A stretch of 64,000 bases of DNA, taken from positions 744,001 to 808,000 of the forward strand of contig JALIZF010001918.1 of NCBI GenBank assembly GCA_029948255.1, given 5' to 3'. A program made the translations under genes and the position numbers. Below are positions 47,901 to 57,800 of this stretch, in pieces (positions within the stretch are counted from its first letter, which is position 1; the number at the start of each line of letters is the position of its first letter). Below the pieces are notes generated by a model. It was not told the origin of the DNA. It saw only the letters and a program-made list of their open reading frames with translations, and searched no databases. The stretch is from Telmatactis stephensoni (Eukaryota; Cnidaria; Anthozoa; Actiniaria; Isophelliidae).

Positions 47901-49494
47901 TAAGTATGTTGGAACTTCCTTAAAATTTCAGTTTGAACAACATTTCACATGCGTATGGCCTCAGCTAGCAATGGGAAAACCTACTTTAAGCACTCAGTCT
48001 GCTGTATTCTATTGTTCTATGTGTTATTCATTAGATTTTTATGAATATATTACATCAAATGAGTGCTAAATAGGTTCTCCTGTCTAGCATCTCTATTACC
48101 ACAGGAATCCCAAGAGTTGCTTGTGAAGAGGCTAGGGTAAATGTAGATTTGCCTAACATTATGGGGACAGTAAAGAGTAAAGTGTAAATTAACCCTCAGG
48201 GTTCTCAGAAGAACAGCAACAAAGCAGCTAACAAAGCAGCTGCTGATCAAAGTCAAACGACATGTGGCAAGCATCTTCACGGCAAGCATCTTTCTGATAG
48301 TTGCCAACTTTTACTGAGAAATCCTGTATTCTACTGCCAAGAAGAACTGAAAAATATGTTTCTAATCATTTTAAAAATACTCCAAAATTCACATTAAACT
48401 GACTCAAATACTGGGTCAACAATAAACATTGTTCCAAATATTATTTACTTAAAGGTAAATTTGTGGGTGAAGTAATTACAGACAGCCAAGTAACATTAAT
48501 TATGCATGTTACTTTCATTCCTTACTGAGTCTGAGTTATAGCATGTTTTTTATCTTAAACCAATGCTCAAAACAATCTTGAGCCAAAGATAAGCAGATAT
48601 ATAAGAGTAGACGATTCACTGCAAAATATACTATTGGAATTTGAGTTTTAAATGAAAAATGAAGTCCAGTACATACAAATGTTAAAGACATTTACATGAA
48701 AATATATATTTTTTCAAATAAACCTGCACTTTAGGTAAATAAATATTGAATTACACCAACTACCTCAGAGCCCTATTTGGAGCTGAAGTGGTTTTAAATC
48801 ATTTTGCAGTTGGCAAATTTGGAATATTCTTTTTCAATGCCAAAACTTAATTTATTTAAAAACATAAGAATATTCAAGATTGACAGCAAAACGTGAATTT
48901 GTTGAAGTACAAAAAAGGCGAGAAAAAAATAATACCATAATAATGAAATTATTTATTAGCAAATACATGTTGACCATTTCTGTTTTCATAATCATCCCAC
49001 TTGTTTTCGTAAAACGAAGCTGTCACTAAAATGCAGCCAAAGGCAAATTTCTGGCAATTTTAATGTATAAATGCAAAAGATAAGCTTAAAGCTCAAAAAT
49101 TCTGCATTTCGTGATCGAGCTAATGCGATCAGAAAAATGCTCAAACTGGCGAAGTTTCTTACATAAAGTGCAAAAGCTAAGGTTCAATTTTATCTTTGAA
49201 GTAGCTTTTAGCGTAGAGTTCAATGGAAAAAATGTACAATTTAATCCTAAAGAATGGGTCGTTTCACGAAAAAAGAACTATCGAAAACGACTTTTCATAA
49301 AATTGAGCTTTACATGCACAAAATCATTTGAACTGCACACATTCACTAAGGAACAACGAACTTCAGTTTACTCTTTCCTTATATCCTGCTCTTAGCATTG
49401 CAAGTAAATTCATGGTTGGAATAAGTCCCTACCTTGAGGAATTTGAGAGAATTTTCTCAAAATCCGACACCACTTCAACTTCTTTGACGGCCAT
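38901..49494 (-). CDS. GLRX3: Glutaredoxin-3 (PICOT-type multidomain monothiol glutaredoxin)
   Basis: Twelve exons on the - strand: 49494-49433, 47595-47487, 47306-47232, 46657-46541, 46014-45930, 43571-43482, 42144-42062, 40499-40438, 39883-39767, 39543-39504, 39297-39205, 38951-38901; all have GT-AG sites and matching phases, giving 327 residues (the human protein is about 335). An N-terminal thioredoxin-like domain (1-115) is followed by two monothiol glutaredoxin domains with CGFS motifs at C149 and C251, each with a [19 protein letters not shown] block. The family binds [2Fe-2S] clusters at a dimer interface with glutathione and works in cytosolic iron-sulfur handling, often with BolA2. 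The thioredoxin site reads APWSPQY, so it has no cysteine and is not a redox catalyst. The gene is complete and single-copy here apart from the stray exon at 34722-34818. Confidence 0.95.
39960..40425. repeat. 22-bp minisatellite in GLRX3 intron 8
   Basis: About twenty imperfect 22-bp units, consensus close to aaggtgtcagcaagtggttggt, with substitutions and small indels increasing toward the high-coordinate end. It fills most of the intron between exons 8 and 9 and ends within about 15 bases of the exon 8 donor. Confidence 0.92.
40555..40697. repeat. Inverted-repeat element upstream of GLRX3 exon 8
   Basis: Ends attgaccgagcgtgaggtcc and, inverted, ggaccgaacaagctcggtgaat are imperfect complements; there is no coding content. 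It lies in GLRX3 intron 7. Confidence 0.6.
41640..41945. repeat. Possible non-LTR retrotransposon 3' end
   Basis: The segment ends accaaataaatatcattgtt and a short ttg repeat, the kind of AATAAA-like end plus short tandem tail seen in LINE 3' ends. A second similar end (ggaataaattctatctatct) is at about 44220-44310. No reverse transcriptase is visible, so the assignment is tentative. Confidence 0.35.
42439..42616. repeat. Long foldback element in GLRX3 intron 6-7 region
   Basis: Arms of about 80-85 bp: tagattccatttttccgtgc ... gtacgccacgagac against gtcgagtggcgtgac ... gcacggaaaaatggaatcta, separated by a few bases near 42526. It contains gacgtc and gtggtgagaacaa / ttgttctcaccac. A half-degraded relative is at about 44306-44400. 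Confidence 0.85.
44631..44810. repeat. ATTATAT microsatellite
   Basis: About 180 bases of a 7-bp repeat (attatat)n degenerating to (ta)n at the right end. The open frame through it is an artefact. Confidence 0.95.
44824..44959. repeat. Foldback element next to the microsatellite
   Basis: catggaaagtgc at the left pairs with gcactttccatg at the right, and gtatcataaaac pairs with gttttatgatac around a cgagcgagtcctcgagcgag centre. Confidence 0.75.
45650..45790. repeat. Short tandem repeat of a bipartite motif
   Basis: ctgattggacgtat followed by ttttctcacacgtgaaaaa occurs twice in tandem (about 45667 and 45720), with a third partial ctgattgg at about 45770. Together with atctcgat motifs at 44985 and 45826 in opposite orientation this may be one inverted-repeat element, but the borders are uncertain. 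Confidence 0.4.
46767..46960. repeat. Repeated 'ctctataatggac' motif region
   Basis: The phrase appears at least four times in variants (ctctataatggac, tttaaaatggacacc, tctattatggacac, ctttatagaggtt), some inverted. No coding content. It lies in GLRX3 intron 3. Confidence 0.5.
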
Positions 49495-50311
49495 GTTGTT
49501 TCACGTCTCTTCTCTTCTGCGCCTGCGAGCAGATAGACAAACCGCATGCGCACAAAAGGTTTTTTTGGCAGGTTTTCTTTTTGTTTTGCTGTTATAAAAT
49601 GGGCATGATGTTATCCTGATCAATTTACAGAGTCTAGCTAGACAACACCCAATAGAATAGTAAAAAAAGCAAACAAGATATAAAATTAATTATTTAAAAG
49701 AGTCTTATAATATGCGTGGGAGATGCTTTTTTAATATATAACTTAAATTTTCTATAAAAATGGAATACTAGTGATTCCGTGAAGCGGCCGGGGAGCGCGC
49801 GAGCGACTAAGGAACAGGGCCCTTCAATTTCATCTTGAACCGGAATAGAAGGGCTTAATCGACGTGAGAGCTAATAACCATGGAGTAATAAATGCTGTGT
49901 ATTTTCGAATGGCAAAGAATACTTCACACATCATAAACTGACGCAACTTGAAAGTGTTAAGGCAAACTTTATTCAGTCCAGTTCGAAACAGTTTGACAAT
50001 GTGTGTGGATTTTAAATGACATTTGAGTTGGATCGTAAGTAGTCAGTTTGTGTTTTCCGTGCGGTGCTAATCCACTGATACAAAACAAGACTTCCTTTTT
50101 GAAATAACCATTAAAATGCGATAATTCCGTCAAAAGAACACTAAAATAAATTTTCTAAGGTCACAAACCGGTTTTATAACACCGATAGCTTCTGCCTGAT
50201 GGTAATAACTATTTTATATTTCTTCAGTTCAGTTTAATTCAAACCTGTATGAGGATATAAAAGTAGTTTAGATCCGAGGCAGATAGAAAGACAGAACCAA
50301 AAGGCCATTTT
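49495..50311. other. Spacer between GLRX3 and the upstream gene
   Basis: Holds the presumed GLRX3 promoter. No TATA box is evident near the start codon. A GC-rich patch with gcgcgcgagcgac is at about 49785-49810. Confidence 0.5.
49968..49973 (-). terminator. Candidate polyadenylation signal
   Basis: AATAAA on the - strand about 340 bases past the stop codon of the gene at 50312-51301. The cleavage site was not determined. Confidence 0.35.
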
Positions 50312-51301
50312 CTATGTCCCGCTAGATCCCGCAGACTGCGCGCGCAAACTCATATTCATCAGGTCAGTTCTAACGCCTTCTACGCTCTTCGATTCGACGG
50401 ATTTTGGGCGCTGTGTGCCTGTAAGATTAACTGTAGAAAGGCTTCGTTTCTGGCTTTCATTGGATAATATTTGTGAAGCAGAATCTGTATGGCATTGCTT
50501 TTCTGATTCATTTATAAAATTACTGGAGTTGTTTTGTGCTTCGCTGTTTTTAGACGGATTTGCTCCAGAGACGTTGGACGGTTCCACTGATGCTGTTTTT
50601 GGTTCACTCGAAACTTCACCCTCTGCTCTCTCAGATTTGTCCTTTATGTCTCTTTCAGTTTCTTCACTAAGATTTGTTTGGTTATCTGAGCCGTTATTTT
50701 GACAATTTGCTTCTTGTGGAGAAGATTGACTTCTATGCACATCGGCTAATATGCGATTATCCGACTGTTCCATTTTACTTACACCGTCATTGTTCCTACA
50801 AGACTCTCTGATAATATTCTGAAAAGACCCATCTCTTTCTGGTACTTCAGTCAATGACCAACTCGGTGTCACATTGGGTAAACTTGCTCTACCAATATTT
50901 GCACTGCTTTTGTTAGAGCCAGAATTTCGTGCCGAAAATTTGACTTTTGAAGTATCTTGAAGCTCTCGATGATTCGTTTTTCGTTGGATGTCCCGAACAG
51001 GGGGTAACCTTTTCGGTGCTTTTGTTTCCATGGCAACGTTGGTGATGAAAAAGCCATTGGCTTGTGCTGCTCTCTTCTTTTCTGGAGTTGTTTGTGGGCG
51101 ATAAATTCCTAGAGCTTTTTGCCTAGCGATAATTTTATTACGATGAGCTACAACAAGGGATTTTTCAAAATCGAAATATCTCTCCCGCATCTTTTGTTCC
51201 ACAGCGATGCGTTTTAGCTCAAAATTCAATAAAATTTGGTGCTTCCTGTTGGCCTTCTGAAAGAGTCCATCTGCTTCGCTTTGGACGAACTTGAATTTCA
51301 T
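50312..51301 (-). CDS. Uncharacterised single-exon protein, 329 aa
   Basis: An intact 329-codon frame on the - strand, far longer than any random frame nearby, with ATG at 51301. Residues about 1-75 are highly charged and predicted helical (QKANRKHQILLNFELKRIAV, then EQKMRERYFDFEKSL), probably a coiled coil with many basic residues. The remainder is Ser/Asn/Glu-rich and low in hydrophobics, so probably disordered, ending TDLMNMSLRAQSAGSSGT. No signal peptide, membrane segment or enzymatic motif. I do not recognise the family. It lies 818 bases upstream of GLRX3 on the same strand, but eukaryotic neighbours need not be co-transcribed. A small upstream exon cannot be excluded. Confidence 0.75.
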   Translation of the reverse strand: MKFKFVQSEADGLFQKANRKHQILLNFELKRIAVEQKMRERYFDFEKSLVVAHRNKIIARQKALGIYRPQTTPEKKRAAQANGFFITNVAMETKAPKRLPPVRDIQRKTNHRELQDTSKVKFSARNSGSNKSSANIGRASLPNVTPSWSLTEVPERDGSFQNIIRESCRNNDGVSKMEQSDNRILADVHRSQSSPQEANCQNNGSDNQTNLSEETERDIKDKSERAEGEVSSEPKTASVEPSNVSGANPSKNSEAQNNSSNFINESEKQCHTDSASQILSNESQKRSLSTVNLTGTQRPKSVESKSVEGVRTDLMNMSLRAQSAGSSGT

Positions 51302-52649
51302 TTTGTGTCGGAAGTTCTTCTTAAAGTTCTAGTTACACAATACTACACTTTTAAAAGTGTAAATCAGTTAGTTTATTAAATCTTATCGACAAAAAATAAG
51401 TGATTGCAGTTCTCAGTAATTGTTACGAAGTCAGTTCACTGGCCACTGCTCGCCATACGGCCTATGGGCCACTTGTTTTGATGTCAATGAATTCACGCAC
51501 AGTAACGTTTGAAAAGTTTTAAAAAGTCTTCCAAGAGTTACAGTCTGCTGTTCTTCTAGCTGTAGCTATAGTACGATGTTGACAAACTTTCGGAGTGTTA
51601 ATTCCCTTGTAACTGAGTCAATAATGACTGTAAATAGAAGTCTACCAGCCAAGAGAAATCTTTGTGTATTCCTTTCTTACCAAAACCAAAAGTATCCCAA
51701 GCTGTTTACCACTGAACTTTGGTCCAAACTTGATAAGATAATTGCTAATGATTCTTACGTACGATCTTCACCTGGCGTTAGGCAATCTTGGTAATTAGTT
51801 ATATCAACACGCTTGATTTGGTCTGTTTGTCCTTTGAAACTTGTCCTTTCGAAATTACCATAAAGCTTATTAAACCCTACTAAGAATTCAAATGTTGCCA
51901 TAGCAACACTATATGTATGTCACTAAAACATTAATTAAAAAAGTTATACGTGAGCGTAGATATAAAGGGAGTATTAGTCTAAAGTGGTCTATATTTAAGT
52001 GTGTTTCCCTGAGGAATATCACAAAGATTGATATTGGCCATAGGGATTAGGGGAGTTTGTTTGTGGTGAAACTCATTCACGTCAATACTGAGCTAACGAA
52101 ATGGATTTTCGTACTCCATACTGTTCTAAGGCAAAGCCATTAAATGTTATGCAGAAAATATAATTCAGGTTAAATTTTCTTTCTACCATTGGTCAAGTAT
52201 TAGATGAAGTGTACACACGGTTTCCCAGCGTAAATAGAACTAGTATTGTAGTATATTTTGTTGTTGTTTATACAACAAACAATGTAATATTAGTCACGTA
52301 TCATCCACGTTTGATTAAGACGCACGTGCGTGCATCAGAACATGCGGATTTTTATTTGTAATACCACAAGTAACCCAAGCTCAAAACAAGAACAATTCGA
52401 CTTGATTTTGGGTTCAGAAAAAAAATTCAAAATTACTTCAAGCAAGAGAAGATAAGCAAGAGAAGATGAGATAAGGGAAGGAATAGCGCTATTAGTCCTT
52501 TGGACAATCATGTTCCCCGTTTGATGCTATTTTTAGAGTGAATCTGATTGGTCCAGAGCGCGCGAGCTTTCGCATTGCCTCAAGATCACAATGGAGGAAA
52601 AAGGGTGTATAACAATTGTCGATGAAAAAGACACAAAGCTCAAAGCCCC
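51302..52649. other. Intergenic region
   Basis: No gene seen. A 72-codon + strand frame at 51576-51794 is unsupported. The sequence changes into the inverted satellite array at 52650. Confidence 0.5.
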
Positions 52650-53644
52650 AAAAGCTCCTTTACTATAGCTATAGGTGCATTGTATAATTACATGGAACCC
52701 AAAAGCTCCTTTACTACAGGTGCATTGTATAAGTACAGGCAACCCAAAGCTCCTTTACTATAGGTGCATGCATTGTATAAGTACAGGCAACCCAAAGCTC
52801 CTTTACTATAGGTGCATTGTATAAGTACAGGCAACCCAAAGCTCCTTTACTATAGGTGCATTGTATAAGGACAGGCAACCAAAAGCTCCTTTACTATAGG
52901 TGTATTGTATAAGTACAGGGAACCCAAAGCACCTTTACTATAGGTGTACTGTATAAGTACAGGCAACCCAAAGCTCCTTTACTATAGGTGTATTGTATAA
53001 GTACAGGGAACCCAAAGCTCCTTTACTATAGGTGCATTGTATAAGTACAGGCAACCCAAAGCTCCTTTACTATAGGTGTACTGTATAAGTACAGGCAACC
53101 CAAAGCTCCTTTACTATAGGTGTATTGTATAAGTACAGGCAACCCAAAGCTCCTTTACTATAGGTGTACTGTATAAGTACAGGCAACCCAAAGCTCCTTT
53201 ACTATAGGTGCATTGTATAAGTACAGGCAACCCAAAGCTCCTTTACTATAGGTGTACTGTATAAGTACAGGCAACCCAAAGCTTCTTTACTATAGGTGTA
53301 TTGTATAAGTACAGGCAACCCAAAGCTCCTTTACTATAGGTGCATTGTATAAGTACAGGCAACCCAAAGCTCCTTTACTATAGGTGTATTGTATAAGTAC
53401 AGGCAACCCAAAGCTCCTTTACTATAGGTGTATTGTATAAGTACAGGCAACCCAAAGCTCCTTTACTATAGGTGTATTGTATAAGTACAGGCAACCCAAA
53501 GCTCCTTTACTATAGGTGTATTGTATAAGTAGAGGGAACCCAAAGCTCCTTTACTATAGGTGTATTGTATAAGTACAGGGAACCCAAAGCTCCTTTACTA
53601 TAGGTGTATTGTATAAGTGCAGGCAACCCAAAGCTCCTTTACTA
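52650..53644 (-). repeat. 44-bp satellite array 4, left part (inverted)
   Basis: About 22 units of the same 44-bp satellite in opposite orientation to arrays 1-3 (cccaaagctcctttactata on the + strand). It lies 3' of gene copy 4 in that gene's own orientation. Confidence 0.97.
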
Positions 53645-54065
53645 CCCGGGGGGGGGGGGGGGGGGGACTCCGATCGTAAATGGACGGGGATGCTCGTCGT
53701 ACCTTTTAGGGGTCAAAATCAGCAATCTGGTACCCTTTAGGGTGTCCCAGACTTTAGTTGACTACCAGAGACATAGCTGGTACCTTTTAGGGTGATTTTT
53801 CCTCCATCAACGATTAAATAATGGAAACAAAGATCGGATTGCACGACCATCAAATTGTTCGTATATAAATAGACACAATTGATCGCTTGATTGACTAAAA
53901 TATGCAAAATGTTAAATTTAGTTTTTTTGAGTTGGTACCTTTTAGGGGTAAAAACATGTATTGCCACGCCCACCCGGATATGACTTTGGTACCTTTTAGG
54001 GGTCATTTTTAAAATTTCCGACGAGCATCCCCGTCCTCTTATATATAGGAGTCCCCCCCCCCGGG
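53645..54065. mobile_element. Poly-G/poly-C-ended element within the satellite
   Basis: 421 bp starting cccgggggg (long G run) and ending ccccccggg, with inverted subterminal blocks (gacgggg.atgctcgtcg / cgacgagcatccccgtc) and internal accttttagggg motifs. It is flanked by the 8-bp duplication ctttacta (53637-53644 and 54066-54073) taken from the satellite unit. No coding capacity. Confidence 0.88.
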
Positions 54066-54402
54066 CTTTACTATAGGTGTATTGTATAAGTACAGGCAAC
54101 CCAAAGCTCCTTTACTATAGGTGTATTGTATAAATACAGGCAACCTAAAGCTCCTTTACTATAGGTGTATTGTATAAGTACAGGCAACCCAAAGCTTCTT
54201 TACTATAGGTGCATTGTATAAGTACAGGCAACCCAAAGCTTCTTTACTATAGGTGCATTGTATAAGTACAGGGAACCCAAAGTTCCTTTACTATAGGTGC
54301 ATTGTATAAGTACAGGCAACCCAAAGCTCCTTTACTATAGGTGCATTGTATAATAAGTGCAAAGCTCTTTTATAGGTGCATTGTATAAGTACAGGGAACC
54401 CA
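54066..54402 (-). repeat. 44-bp satellite array 4, right part (inverted)
   Basis: Seven to eight units, the last ones irregular, ending about 440 bases past the stop codon of gene copy 4. Confidence 0.96.
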
Positions 54403-54841
54403 ATGGATTCTAATATATATCTCCGAGGAACAAATGAACTAGCTTACGTTTACCTCTTCGATCTGATCATAGCACACCGATCACATATGCAGTTCGAGAC
54501 ATGTTTGCTCAAGCTGCAGATTATCAATATTGATTCCTAATAAGTCTACATCTTTGTATACCATGATTTCTTCATTATATACACCGTTGAAAAAGAGACC
54601 ATTATTCTATTCGAGATTATTCGGAAACTCACAGATTGATGTCTCCACGAAGTTCCCTGCGCGTAAGGCTATTTTCACCCTACTGACATGCCCCCACCAA
54701 CTCGTTCCCAGGGCCCTTTCCCTTCCCGCCTTTTTCCCAAGTGAAGGGAAAAGACCCTGCGAACGAGGTTGGAATCCCAGCTAACTCGATCTAGTTTCCG
54801 TTTCCTTTGAGAGTTCGAGTTAATTGGATTCTGTAATGAGC
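54403..54841. other. 3' flank of gene copy 4
   Basis: No gene. Contains a short inverted repeat (ctcgttcccagggccctttc / gaaaagaccctgcgaacgag) at about 54692-54766. Confidence 0.5.
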
Positions 54842-57800
54842 TCAGTCATCGGCTGATTGGTGGCTATAGATCTGATTGCAGCCGTAAAGTTCCATTCTTA
54901 ATGAGATATGACCATGAAATCCTTTCACAATCAAACGAATATGTCTTGCCCTGATGGGTAGTTCAAGCTTGTTGGTGACAACGGTGTTTGTATCACTGTT
55001 TCCAGGACAAATCTAGACTCGAAGAAAGAAAAATTTAGTTGAGTTGTTGATCAAAATAGGTAAATAGTAATATATTCTCACTAACTGAGGCGCCCTCTCA
55101 CAATCACTCCCGGGTATACTAAGATATGGGAAGTGACTGCCCCGAAGGCGAGGGAGCGAAGGCTTCCATGTTCGTGGAAATCATCGCTGCGGGGAAAGGG
55201 TGGGTCGTCGAACTTCGTCATCCACGCGTTTCTCGAATCATGTAAAGGGAATTTTCGACTTCTTGAAGCTCTATTTATGCTAAACACTACACTATGATAA
55301 CTAGAGATCCCTGGGGTTCCTTGCACGGGAGGTAGCAAATAAGGCGTTTGTTCGCAGTTGAGTTTCAATTCCGAGATATAAGTGGTACCAGGGCCTTCTA
55401 TCTTTCGGTTAAAAAGCTGAGAAAGCCCTGGGAACGAGAATGGGATAGGCGCCAGAAGGGAAACAGGGGATGGCACAAGAAGACATTTGTCACCATGTAT
55501 TTCTAACCTTGATACAGTCTCCTTCATAATCTGACCAGCTATTAGTATCATTACTGTACGACAAAGAGTACTTGGTTGTCCAGTGAGGATATATTCCAAA
55601 TGGATAGCGTCCCTGTGTGGCAACCATGGTGATGACCTTTGCACTGCCAAGGTCCACTTGAATATACTGTCCAATCTCGTTCACATTTGCTACCCAGCCA
55701 CCAGTGCCCGATGAGTAGTGATACTTGTTAAGTCGACCATGCCATGGAGCATACTTTAAGCTCTCATGAGGAACGTATGATGATGCAGTTATCTTGTTGT
55801 TAGGTATTCTTCCATCCTCCATACCCAATGGGCTCTCACAACCTGATTAGAATTACTCAGTGAGTATATAATATAATAAGAATGATGATGAGTAATCTAG
55901 TTGTCAGCTATTTTCCAGCTGATCTACATTCACGAATGTGTGGAAATCACGAGACAGCCACGGGGTAAGCCGTTAGTATTTTAAAAATGCTCAAAAATTA
56001 ACAAAAAACATTTTCTTACCAGCTGTGTTGATTTGATGTACTGGACATTCCCCTGGAGCCCATACTCTTGTTTCCACATCTTGTCCAGTACAGTTAGCAC
56101 CGTTATTCTGTGGGGCAGGACTCGTGCAATTTCGGGTTCTTGTTGCATTACAGATAGCTGGCAGGAAACAGGCTGTCCACGACCCCCACTGCGTCCAACC
56201 TCCATCTATAGGAATAACATCAAGAATTTGAATGTCCGAGCAAACGCTCCCAAACTTTTGGCCAACAAATCTCAACATTGCTGGCTACAACATGTAGGAA
56301 AGTCAGGAAACTGTTTTGAGCCAAGAATGTCCAACATTTCTTTTAATATTGTTCTGGATTCAATTCAACAACGTACAATCGCAGCTAATCGCGTTTGAAC
56401 AGCCAGACAACAACTGCCAACAATGCATATGAGGCCCGGGGGGGGGGGGACTCCATTGTAAAAGGATCGGGTATGCTCGTCGGAAATTTTCAAAAATACC
56501 CCTAAAAGATACCGGAAGTCTTTTTAAAAGGGCGTGGCCGGACAATTTTTTAACCCCTAAGAGATACCAGCAATAACAAGCTAATGACATCATTATTATT
56601 ATGAACACGAAATTTGACGGTCGACATGCTTTTGTTGGGCAATTCTTCCATTTGAAAACAAGTTAATATAAGCGATACGATAGGCTCTTTTGATACCCTA
56701 AAAGATACCAGGAAATGCCAAAACTCTAAACTTCAATTTTAACACCCTAAAAGATAACAAATCGCTGATTTTTGCCCCTAAGAGATACGACGAGCATACC
56801 CGATCCTTTTACAATGGAGTTGCCCCCCCCCCCCCCCCGGGATATGAGGGAGCCAACATTGTCCAAGTTCCATGAGTCAATTGGGTGGCATAGTTGGTTA
56901 GCATGGTTGGCCGAGTGGTGAGAGCACCGGCCTTTCACCGCTGTAGTCCAGCCGGGTTCGAGCGCTCAGATCACTAATATGTGAATTGAGATTCTTCGAT
57001 GTGTTTTCTACCATGCCATGAGGGTTTTTCTGCGGGTACTCCGGTTTTTCCTCCCGCAGCAAAAATCAACATGTGAGTTGAGCAATTTTGCAAAATAATT
57101 TAATGTAGAGGTAGTGAGTGTGAGAAAAAACAGGCCCACATCCGCTCTTAGCTGCAAAACTCAGTCTATGCAAAAAAAGTGCAGTACTTGTTGTGATCGG
57201 CGGTGGGCATTTACAAATTAAAATGTAGAAATCTTATGACGAAACATACATGCAGGAGACACAATTGGCTATCGACAATTGATCGATGGCTAAACTGAAC
57301 CATTGTTGAGGAATGACTTACCGTCACAGTTGAACGTGTCCCATGAAAAGTCAGGTGTGCAGAGTCTTCCTGCTGGACAAGGGTTGGACGAGCAGGGATT
57401 CTGGTGAAAAATCGAATATTATACTCATTGCATGAAATATTCATCCGTTTTTCAAACTTTTCGTGACACTAAAATGACCGTAAAAATGTATTAAGTGCAA
57501 AGTCAAAGACTTCAATTTACACTTTAAAATTTTGCCCCTCTGGGAATTGATCGCTTGAATCGATCATCCAGTCATAATGTTTACATGTGTTTATGGGCTG
57601 ATTGTACGTATGCGCAGAAGAAAACGGTTCCACCGCATCAATTTGATGCTGACATTTTCTTATTTTATGAATAGTCAGCCATTCTGATTATAGTACCGAT
57701 TTGGATTTCTTAATGCATTTCGTTTCCTAGGCCATGAAGTTGCCGGTGTGTGTGGTCTGTCCTATAACACTACAGGGCCCACAGTAACTGGCGAAAGCTG

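Noticed and set aside
55081..55674. 197-codon - strand frame overlapping exon 5 of copy 4
   Set aside because: It overlaps the true discoidin exon in another frame and extends into intron 5; composition and lack of counterpart in the other copies argue against it.
57211..57444. Frame reading through the region upstream of and across the EGF exon of copy 4
   Set aside because: It does not use the NPCSSNPC frame of the EGF exon and runs into intron; the exon frame supported in all four copies is different.
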